A stretch of 64,000 nucleotides of DNA, taken from contig NZ_JBQAJM010000006.1 in NCBI RefSeq assembly GCF_052030685.1, positions 1 through 64,000 on the forward strand, given 5' to 3'. The notes under the pieces were generated by a model. That model saw only the letters and a program-made list of their open reading frames with translations. It did no database searches and had not been told where the DNA came from. This document shows positions 17,834-24,852 of this stretch, piece after piece. The translations under genes were made by a program, and so were the position numbers. This DNA is from Caedibacter sp052030685. Lineage in GTDB: Bacteria; Pseudomonadota; Gammaproteobacteria; Francisellales; Francisellaceae. The first letter of the stretch is position 1, and each line of letters opens with the position of its first letter.

Positions 17834-17907
17834 TAAAAATAGGTAATTACTTAAGAAAGTCTAGAAATGATCATAAAAACAGCTCAAATAGATAGTTGCG
17901 AAAATAG

Positions 17908-19302
17908 TTAAATCAGCATGCTTTCAGGGACGAATTTCCGAATGACCTTATTGATATCAATAGCAAGCTCAGGTTTAATAAAAATCCAATCAATACCGCA
18001 AGTTTGATAGTTCAATTCATCCGCTTCAATAAGGTGACCGGTGTAACCATAGATAGGACAAGCAATATCGCCTTTTTCCCACTGTAGGTTTCGTATTTGC
18101 ACCGCCAACTCAAAGCCATCCATTTCAGGCAAGCCTATATCAAGCACGATAATATCAAATACATTATTTTTTACGATATCCAACGCCTCTAGCGGTCTAC
18201 TAGCACTCATGCATTGCCCTTTTTCTGCATCACCGATATAAGGGCAAATAGAAATCAATCGTTCAAAGCTAACCCTTGAATTTTCATCATCTTCTACGTA
18301 TAAGATGGTTAGATACTTCTCTTGGTCAACTTTCTCTTTGATCATCTGTGCAACAGACTCACGCCACGGCTTAAATACATTTTCATCAATGCTACTTATC
18401 AGGCTCTGCATAGTGAGCCTTTTTACCACCTTAGGCTCAGCCAAACTAGGATGTATCGCGCCTGAAGCTGTTTTTATGCCAAAGTAACATGTCGACGTAT
18501 TCGCTGTTAGTGCTTGTATCTTTGCATCAATCATATTGGTAATAACTATTTGGTATTCTCCTTTGCCTAACGACTCAAGCACAGCACTATCTTCTAGAGC
18601 CTGTTTATGTGTCATAATATCAAACTGAATATAGTAACTTGATTGCAAAGCAACCATCAGATCACTACCGATATCATCATATATAATGAGCGCCTTAAAA
18701 AAGAAATAACTTGCAACATCATTTGCTTTTATCCTTTTGTATACTCTATCCCAAAATGGTACATACTCCTTGCTTAATATCTGCGTGCTAATTGATGCCA
18801 AGCTATCGGTGATTGCCTTAGCACCTTCAATCGCATCCATTTGTCCTAAAAAGCAATCTTCTTTCATCAGAAATTGACTATAACCTTTCAATGCATTAAG
18901 ACATTCCTTCAGTTGCAAGGCTACTTTATTATTGCCTTCATTCATCTTAACCAAGCAAATCAAACCAATCACTTGTCTATCACCATCAAATATCAGCATT
19001 TTATGTGACATTAATGCAATCTCTCCTAAGCGCCCACTAGGATCATAATAGCCCTCTAGCGCTGTCGTATGCTGTAGCTTAGTTTGTGCCATAAACTGTA
19101 GATTGTCTTGCTCTATCTTACGATTGAAGTACAACTTAGTATCAGTAATCTTCTTACCTAACAAATCTGTTTTTTTAGCACCAATCAAATCAGCATAAGC
19201 ATCGTTATAATCGACTATTTTTGCATCTTTATCAACGATATAGCAAGGATCATCAAATCCTCCCAATGCCACTTTTACCGAGGTTTTCATATTTTCTTTC
19301 AT
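17908..19302 (-). CDS. PAS protein with degenerate and intact receiver domains
   Basis: 464 residues with AAGGA 11 nt before the ATG. A PAS domain spans about 10-122 (D-P-C-Y-I-V-D-K-D-A-K-I-V). Residues 127-175 look like a helical hairpin resembling HisKA (N-A-L-K-G-Y-S-Q-F-L) but without the phospho-His motif. Residues about 203-305 have the strand/helix order of a receiver (A-L-I-I-Y-D-D, I-V-I-T-N), yet the acceptor Asp is missing. The C-terminal receiver (331-460) is intact: D338/D339, acceptor D388 in V-L-D-I-G-L-P-E-M-D-G, T421 and K443. There is no ATPase domain and no DNA-binding domain. I infer a signalling adaptor derived from a hybrid kinase; the PAS kinase at 9678-10865 is a possible phosphodonor. 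Confidence 0.75.
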   Translation of the reverse strand: MKENMKTSVKVALGGFDDPCYIVDKDAKIVDYNDAYADLIGAKKTDLLGKKITDTKLYFNRKIEQDNLQFMAQTKLQHTTALEGYYDPSGRLGEIALMSHKMLIFDGDRQVIGLICLVKMNEGNNKVALQLKECLNALKGYSQFLMKEDCFLGQMDAIEGAKAITDSLASISTQILSKEYVPFWDRVYKRIKANDVASYFFFKALIIYDDIGSDLMVALQSSYYIQFDIMTHKQALEDSAVLESLGKGEYQIVITNMIDAKIQALTANTSTCYFGIKTASGAIHPSLAEPKVVKRLTMQSLISSIDENVFKPWRESVAQMIKEKVDQEKYLTILYVEDDENSRVSFERLISICPYIGDAEKGQCMSASRPLEALDIVKNNVFDIIVLDIGLPEMDGFELAVQIRNLQWEKGDIACPIYGYTGHLIEADELNYQTCGIDWIFIKPELAIDINKVIRKFVPESMLI

Positions 19303-19601
19303 GGTATTATGTCCTTATATGTCTTGTGTGCAACGTGTATTAATTTGAATTGACATTCAACCGACATGTTAGCCCTAGATGCGCTGCATTGAATCCTATT
19401 TATTGAAACTTAATATCGCTAATTATCACATACATATACATATGATTAACTTATGATTCATCATATATCCAAACGTAATTTCAGTGGACGTTATGATATA
19501 GTTTGATGTCATTTACGCTATGTCTGTATATAGCGTTTGAATGCAAAACCTATTCTACTATAGACAAGATCAACATGATATTTGTTATAAGTTTAGCTCT
19601 C

Positions 19602-20888
19602 ATGCATAAGCACCATTTAAAATTTTGGTTTTTACCGAGTTTATTTACCTTATTTTTAGTGATTAACTTTACTTTAATCGTTATTTCATTTCTAAGTTAT
19701 CGCACAACTCAGTATCATCGAACCGTTCACCTTATCACAGACTCTGCTGTTGCTTTGATTGATAGACTTGATCAATCTGAGCAACTTGATCAAAAACAAC
19801 ATCAGCTTTCAGATAATATTGCTGTTGATTTTTCTGCTTACCCACATTACAGCAAGACGATCTATTTTGACCTTAATTCAATCAAGAATAATGGTGATGC
19901 CCCACTTCATAAAGCAATTCGTAAAAGCATTATGCTTAAACTATCAAAAGCTCATTTTTTAGCGCGGCATTTATCGATCTGTTATGATCATCATTTCTGT
20001 GCTAATTTCACCGTTAAAGCATCTGAAAAATTCTACTTATATCTGATGATTGCATTATTTGCAATGAGCCTCGTCATCATTATCCCTTGGTATTTTTTCT
20101 GCACACAAAAGCTGATTGTCCCTTTTTTGAGAATGAAAAAAATTGCAAGTGAACTTGACATTGATCCGCAGTTGATCACCTATAACAGTGCATTCAACTT
20201 CAAAAACATGGCGGAGATTATCGCCGTTGTAAGCAACAAACTCACCAAAATCAATGAGGAAAAGTTACAAATTTTTGCTGCCATTTCACATGATATTAAA
20301 ACGCCTATTACCAAAGCCATACTTTACACTAGAAGCAATCTTCTACCCAAAGATCAACACGCATTACAGAAATACTTTGATGATATGGATTATCTGCTTA
20401 ATCAAATACAGATTTTTGCCAAAAAAAGCTATTTTGAAGAGACATTCCACCAAGTCAATCTTAGCGACTTAATTGAGTCGATATGTCATGAGTATCAAGA
20501 TGTAGGCTTTGATGTACAATGTATAACAACCGATACGAAACCTTGTATTCTAACACTTCAACGCAAAGCGTTTAAACGCGTCTTACAAAACCTTATTGAT
20601 AACGCCCTGAAATACGCTGGAGATGCTCAGGTTAAACTGACTAACGCTCATGATAAAAAGATTTGCCTAGAAATTATCGATTCAGGGTCAGGAATAGCCG
20701 AGGATAAACTAGCACATATTTTTGAACCTTTTTATCGCATCGATTTAGCCAGAAATCATCGTATTCCAGGCTCAGGCTTGGGACTTGCCATTGTCAAAGA
20801 AATTATTACCAAGAACAATGCACATATTAACATTAAAAACCGCACAGATACGCATGGATTAATAGTGCGCATTTGTTGGCGACAATAA
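19602..20888 (+). CDS. Membrane-bound sensor histidine kinase
   Basis: 428 residues from the ATG at 19602, chosen because the first transmembrane helix (about 8-31) follows directly; in-frame ATGs at 19575 and 19503 give longer versions, and none has a strong ribosome-binding site. A periplasmic sensor (about 32-143) is followed by TM2 (144-167), a HAMP-like linker, and HisKA with I-S-H-D-I-K-T-P (H230). The HATPase_c has N-L-I-D-N-A-L-K-Y, D-S-G-S-G-I and G-S-G-L-G-L. The layout is that of EnvZ/CpxA/RstB-type kinases. No response-regulator gene is next to it. The orphan OmpR-type regulator at 32218-32973 is the nearest candidate partner, which is only a guess. Confidence 0.82.
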   Translation: MHKHHLKFWFLPSLFTLFLVINFTLIVISFLSYRTTQYHRTVHLITDSAVALIDRLDQSEQLDQKQHQLSDNIAVDFSAYPHYSKTIYFDLNSIKNNGDAPLHKAIRKSIMLKLSKAHFLARHLSICYDHHFCANFTVKASEKFYLYLMIALFAMSLVIIIPWYFFCTQKLIVPFLRMKKIASELDIDPQLITYNSAFNFKNMAEIIAVVSNKLTKINEEKLQIFAAISHDIKTPITKAILYTRSNLLPKDQHALQKYFDDMDYLLNQIQIFAKKSYFEETFHQVNLSDLIESICHEYQDVGFDVQCITTDTKPCILTLQRKAFKRVLQNLIDNALKYAGDAQVKLTNAHDKKICLEIIDSGSGIAEDKLAHIFEPFYRIDLARNHRIPGSGLGLAIVKEIITKNNAHINIKNRTDTHGLIVRICWRQ

Positions 20889-20975
20889 CACGCCTTTTTC
20901 TATCTTCTTCTATCTTAAAGCATTGTGTGACGAAAATTAGCTCTGACCATGCTACCAGACCCCACTATCATTACT

Positions 20976-21175
20976 AATAGCACTACCTTTAGAAGGATTA
21001 ATCACCATCCATGGCAGCTTCGCATTGGATCCTCACGCCACCCTGGCTTACGGATGACAAGTCATAGGATGTCATTGCGAGCATGGATGCGTGGCAATCT
21101 ATTTTATCAGGGATGGTTGATTTAAGTTTGTTGCAAAGCCCATATTTAAAAACCACTTCTTAAGGTAGTGAAATT
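20976..21175. mobile_element. Repeat family A, copy 2 (MITE-like)
   Basis: About 200 bp beginning AATAGCACTACCTTTAG and ending AAGGTAGTGAAATT, imperfect forms of the 14-bp ends of copy 1. The interior matches the other copies (GGATCCTCACGCCACCCTGG and GCGAGCATGGATGCGTGGCA). Same orientation as copy 3, inverted to copy 1. Short frames inside are repeat-borne. Confidence 0.65.
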
Positions 21176-21210
21176 AATCGACGGTCTCATTGAGCAAGAT
21201 GGCAATCTTT

Positions 21211-21384
21211 ATGCCCATTAAAGTTTTGCACCCAATACCATGGATCAGATTTTTGCATGTTTGAGTGCAACGAGTTTGCAAAAATCCCATGGGATTGGCG
21301 TTAGCAAAACTTGTAGGGCGAGCTTTTTGGTGACTTTTTTGCGGGAAAAAAGTCACTGCCATCAGCCACGTCAGTGGCGGGCAT
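21211..21384. repeat. Repeat family B, copy 1
   Basis: 174 bp that recurs in the same orientation at 34453-34626 with roughly ten differences by eye. It contains a hairpin-prone TTTTGCA...TGCAAAA core and a near-palindrome around GTGACTTTTTTGCGGGAAAA. It ends 1 bp before the dotN stop codon. The 62-codon frame on the minus strand here is part of the repeat. Confidence 0.75.
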
Positions 21385-21385
21385 A

Positions 21386-21910
21386 TTAATGATCAGTAAA
21401 ATGAGGTAAAAAGCGCGTTTTATCAAACAGTTTATTGGCTTGATCTAGGTGCTTATGGTAAAAAAGCCTAAAATAAAACGGATCACTAATATCTATACCA
21501 ATGATATCCAACCAACGACCTTGACACGCTTTAAGCTCAGCATAAAAGCTTTTTTTATCGATACTTGAGATATCATTGCCATATTGCAACCAATTCATAA
21601 AGTAATTTAATTTAAGTTGATTTACTTCTGGCAAATAAATAAAGCAGCCATTTAATTTCTCTTTTTTTGAAGGGTGACAGGCAAATATGCTATCAAGGCA
21701 TGTTGTACATACAAAACCTTGATTATGGTCACTTGCTGAAAAATCATAGTCCTTTGGAAAAGGCTGCAAAGTCAGTGGATATTGATTAGCATCACTTTGA
21801 CATAAGGCGCATTTTTTGAGGTCATATTCTGTGATCTCTTTATTAATCATCGTCAACCAAGTTTGATAGGCTTGATATTGACTGCGCTCAAATAACCATT
21901 GATGTTTCAT
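21386..21910 (-). CDS. dotN: Dot/Icm coupling-complex protein DotN (IcmJ)-like
   Basis: 174 residues, soluble, with two Cys pairs, C34-x2-C37 and C68-x2-C71, giving a zinc site as in Legionella IcmJ/DotN (about 208 residues, an HNH-like zinc fold). DotN binds the DotL ATPase with DotM, IcmS and IcmW to form the coupling complex that recruits effectors. Sequence similarity by eye is moderate; the call rests on the zinc pairs, the size and the neighbouring dot genes. It is cut off from the other dot genes by a family A element (21990-22191) and flanked downstream by repeats A2 and B1. The ribosome-binding site is weak. Alternative: an unrelated zinc protein. Confidence 0.65.
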   Translation of the reverse strand: MKHQWLFERSQYQAYQTWLTMINKEITEYDLKKCALCQSDANQYPLTLQPFPKDYDFSASDHNQGFVCTTCLDSIFACHPSKKEKLNGCFIYLPEVNQLKLNYFMNWLQYGNDISSIDKKSFYAELKACQGRWLDIIGIDISDPFYFRLFYHKHLDQANKLFDKTRFLPHFTDH

Positions 21911-21989
21911 AATATATCTTAAAGTGATTTATTGTTAATTTTCATTGTTGCTTCCTATATCTCTCAAGTTTAAAATTCTGCCATTGTTT

Positions 21990-22191
21990 AATGGCACTCC
22001 CTTTAGGAGGATCAATCACCATCCATAGCAGCTTCGCATTGGATCCTCACGCCATCCTGGCTCAGGATGACAAGTCAGAGTGTGTCATTGCGAGCATGGA
22101 TGCGTGGCAATCCATTTTATCAGGGATGGTTGATTTAACTTCGTTGCAAAGCAATCTATATTTACAAAATAATTCTTAAGGTAATGTCATT
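21990..22191. mobile_element. Repeat family A, copy 3 (MITE-like)
   Basis: About 200 bp beginning AATGGCACTCCCTTTAGGAG and ending AAGGTAATGTCATT. Direct orientation relative to copy 2, so copies 2 and 3 flank dotN as direct repeats. It ends 4 bp before the dotM stop codon. A 62-codon frame inside is repeat-borne. Confidence 0.65.
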
Positions 22192-22195
22192 AGCG

Positions 22196-23218
22196 TTATT
22201 GTTGATCTTTTATTGTTTTTATCAACTGCTCAAAAAGTGGAGTCTCGACCTTAAATCCCACCGCATTTTCAGTTTGCCAATGACCAAAAGCGGAAGCCCC
22301 TTCTATAAAAACCGCTTGTCTACCAACATTGTTCAAGGTATACCATAGGGTTCGATCCTTTGTTTTAAGCCATAAAAAGCTTGCTGTCGCGAGAATGCCA
22401 GTTGATCTGGCTTTTGCCAATAACCCACATAAAAGCGTGCGAACATAGGCATGCTTTTGGCATATTGCACTAACCTCTGGATGCTCTAATACCGATTCAG
22501 ATAATACGTTAAGCGCTTTGTGATCAATAGCATTTGTCGATGCTTTCTCCAATAAGCACTGAGCTTTGGCATCTTTACCGGCAATTCTTAATGCAAATAC
22601 TGTAAATAATATTTGCTCATTAATAGATAGATCGTCAAAAGCATTAAACTTTTGCCCTAGCTGCTTTACAAGCTGCTGTTCAAGCTTGTTCTCATCTAGT
22701 TGACTATCGTTACTATACAATCCATATTGTTTTATAAAATCACTACTACTTAATGCTGAAGCCCAAACACCTTCCTTAGGAGATGTTTGCTCTAAATGCT
22801 GATCTATCACCGGTGTAATATGCTTAAAATGACTCACCATTTTTTTAGCAAGTTTTGCCATATCATAATAGACATTAAATAATTTTTTAGGATGCAGTAA
22901 CATCACAGCACAAATCAAAAAGCCAAGGATAATCGCAACCGGTAATCGCAGCAAAAGTCCTGCTTGATTGTTCAGAGACATTAACTCGCTAAAGGATATA
23001 TGACTTGCATCAATATGCATTAATTGATTTTTGAGGGCACTTGCATTATGTGAGAAAAACCCAAAGACACTTAACTCAAAATGCATCATCTGGATATATG
23101 CTCTATTGATATAAGCGGCAAAAAAATAATATGCCACAAAACCCAAAAAGATAATGCTTCCAGCAATAAAAATATGCGTCAAACTATTGTCTTCAGACAT
23201 ACCTTGTTGTCTTGACAT
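22196..23218 (-). CDS. dotM: Dot/Icm coupling-complex membrane protein DotM (IcmP)
   Basis: 340 residues (Legionella IcmP is about 376). Two N-terminal membrane helices (about 14-36 and 86-110) precede a cytoplasmic domain. The family's conserved block is clear near residues 288-314: R-T-L-W-Y-T-L-N-N-V-G-R-Q, then F-I-E, then F-G-H-W. DotM works with DotL and DotN in the type IV coupling complex at the inner membrane and can bind effectors. The AAGGAT site lies 6 nt before the ATG. It follows the 138-aa gene by 39 bp in the same direction. It is homologous to TrbA of IncI plasmids, so a conjugation origin of the family is established, but here IcmW and DotN point to effector export. Confidence 0.85.
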   Translation of the reverse strand: MSRQQGMSEDNSLTHIFIAGSIIFLGFVAYYFFAAYINRAYIQMMHFELSVFGFFSHNASALKNQLMHIDASHISFSELMSLNNQAGLLLRLPVAIILGFLICAVMLLHPKKLFNVYYDMAKLAKKMVSHFKHITPVIDQHLEQTSPKEGVWASALSSSDFIKQYGLYSNDSQLDENKLEQQLVKQLGQKFNAFDDLSINEQILFTVFALRIAGKDAKAQCLLEKASTNAIDHKALNVLSESVLEHPEVSAICQKHAYVRTLLCGLLAKARSTGILATASFLWLKTKDRTLWYTLNNVGRQAVFIEGASAFGHWQTENAVGFKVETPLFEQLIKTIKDQQ

Positions 23219-23257
23219 ATGATTATCCTTTTTTATTAGTTGATGATTGCTTTTTTG

Positions 23258-23674
23258 CTATTTATCACATCCATAACCTTTATCATTATTCAGATAGTCT
23301 TGAATACTCATACTTGGTTTAGCACCTGCTGAATCAATTCTGTCGCCATGCTCAAGTAACAAGCGAGGTTTTTGCTGATACGCTTTATTCATATACGCGT
23401 AGGCATCATCTTCCGAGTATATCTTAGACAATCCCTGCAACCTTGATTCAAAACATTCTTCAATCCCGTTAAAGACTTCATTGGCAAGGAGCTTAATTTT
23501 AGTCTCACCTGTTATTCCTGCAGAGAAATCTTGCGTTTGCAAGCATGCAGCATAGCGATCAACCTGAGCTTGTCGCTCAGCATTTAGCTCGTTATACAGT
23601 GCATTAACTGCCACTATTTTAGGATGATTTGAGCTACCTAATTGCCCTATATTTAATTCTTTTGTTTTAGTCAT
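23258..23674 (-). CDS. Unknown 138-aa soluble protein inside the Dot/Icm operon
   Basis: 138 residues with AGGGG 8 nt before the ATG. No signal peptide or membrane helix. Predicted mainly helical (A-L-Y-N-E-L-N-A-E-R-Q-A-Q-V-D-R-Y), with a C-terminal Y-G-C-D-K end and three Cys (C43-C-T-type pairings not seen). It does not look like IcmS, IcmT, IcmQ or the small membrane proteins DotE/DotJ/DotK/DotP. It sits between dotI and dotM in the same direction, so a machine component or a DotY/DotZ-like coupling-complex accessory is possible; an effector or effector chaperone is the alternative. I do not recognise it. Confidence 0.6.
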   Translation of the reverse strand: MTKTKELNIGQLGSSNHPKIVAVNALYNELNAERQAQVDRYAACLQTQDFSAGITGETKIKLLANEVFNGIEECFESRLQGLSKIYSEDDAYAYMNKAYQQKPRLLLEHGDRIDSAGAKPSMSIQDYLNNDKGYGCDK

Positions 23675-23770
23675 TGATTATTGCCCCTAATACTGCATTA
23701 CGTATCATAATAAGAGTTTATTGATCATAACCAAAATTTTGTTATGACCATTTTGACACAAAACTTTTGA

Positions 23771-24388
23771 TTACTGCTTTGCCATTGCTAATACTTGAAC
23801 GATTTCAAAACTACGCAAATCTCTTAAATTGGGTTCAATACCTTTAATGGTTAACGTTAAAATATATTGTGTATCTTGTGTTTGATGATCTTTTTGAAAA
23901 TTCAAATCAATTGGTACTTGCACCTTCCAGCTTGGCTGACCCTCCAAATACCCAGTTGCTACAATCATTGGTAACCCTGTAACCACGGCTTTAGCGACTA
24001 ATTTCTGTGATCGAATCTGTGTTAAAACCGTCTTAAAAGCATCGATATAACTCTGCCAACCCTCCTCACTAAATAAAGGGCGCATTGATTGCATTTGCAC
24101 TTTGTAGTTTAAGAAGTCCAACTGATAAAGTTTTGGTGCATTGTTTGCCACCCATTGCACTAGATTGTCACTATTTAATTTTAATGTAGGTGTTGATTGC
24201 AACTGTACTACCTGACCATCTGCCATCACATAAACATATCGCAGTTCAGTACGATTATGACTAAACAATAATACACATAAAACAACAACATTAATCAGCA
24301 AACTGATGCTAAACAAATGTAAGATTTTTTGATAATGCTTGCGATAAAAACTGTTTTTCTCAATGACTTCTTGAAGGAGTTCTGACAT
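23771..24388 (-). CDS. dotI: Dot/Icm inner-membrane protein DotI (IcmL)
   Basis: 205 residues, close to Legionella IcmL (212). One membrane helix near the N-terminus (about 22-42) is followed by a periplasmic VirB8-like domain. In it L-D-F-L-N-Y, the W-x-x-Y-x-x-A-F region and W-K-V-Q-V-P-I match the IcmL family. GAGGTA lies 7 nt before the ATG. DotI forms rings in the inner membrane and is essential for type IVB systems. Downstream of icmW by 32 bp, same direction. Confidence 0.88.
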   Translation of the reverse strand: MSELLQEVIEKNSFYRKHYQKILHLFSISLLINVVVLCVLLFSHNRTELRYVYVMADGQVVQLQSTPTLKLNSDNLVQWVANNAPKLYQLDFLNYKVQMQSMRPLFSEEGWQSYIDAFKTVLTQIRSQKLVAKAVVTGLPMIVATGYLEGQPSWKVQVPIDLNFQKDHQTQDTQYILTLTIKGIEPNLRDLRSFEIVQVLAMAKQ

Positions 24389-24420
24389 ATGAATTACCTC
24401 ATTTATATAATCTATATAAT

Positions 24421-24852
24421 TTACATTGTTTCTAGAATGCGCGTTACTCGCTCAACTCTTTCATCATTAAAAATACGTACCAACGTTTGTAATTTCTCAA
24501 CAACGCCTGCGCGCTCTAATACTGCTTTTCTTGCATGAGATGAAGGCAAACCAACCACATGATCCAAAGTTGCCTTAAAAAAAGCGCCATTATGTTTTGC
24601 TAATTGCGCTAAAAAATAAGATAAATAAGCACTGGGAAGTTGTGACAAAACATCGGTCAAAAGGTCAGCATATTGCGCTTTGAAATCCGCTTTGCACAAA
24701 TGCGCCAACAAGCCTTCAAGCGTATCTCGCGTCTCCTCACTCAATGTCAGGGTTAGTGAGCTCTCATGCGCCTCTAAATTAACCAGTAAATTATTAATCA
24801 ACGGATTTTGATAGCTTTTCCAATAATCTATTTCATTATGATTCATCATCAC
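24421..24852 (-). CDS. icmW: Dot/Icm effector-adaptor IcmW
   Basis: 143 residues, soluble, acidic and helical. It resembles Legionella IcmW (about 151) in its start (Y-W-K-S-Y-Q-N-P-L-I) and its end (E-K-L-Q-T-L-V-R-I-F, then V-T-R-I-L-E-T-M). IcmW pairs with IcmS and the DotL C-terminus to hand effectors to the channel. The gene overlaps the 3' end of dotO by 17 bp, so the two are translationally coupled; three consecutive Met codons begin it and the exact start is open. IcmW is known from effector-exporting Dot/Icm systems and not from the basic conjugation set, which supports a host-directed role. icmS is not in this window. Confidence 0.78.
   Translation of the reverse strand: MMMNHNEIDYWKSYQNPLINNLLVNLEAHESSLTLTLSEETRDTLEGLLAHLCKADFKAQYADLLTDVLSQLPSAYLSYFLAQLAKHNGAFFKATLDHVVGLPSSHARKAVLERAGVVEKLQTLVRIFNDERVERVTRILETM

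Noticed and set aside
21174..21362. Minus-strand 62-codon frame, and matching frames at 34422-34662
   Set aside because: They lie inside family B copies and change frame between copies because of an indel, so they are repeat sequence, not a conserved protein.
21991..22179. 62-codon frame on the plus strand
   Set aside because: Entirely within family A copy 3.
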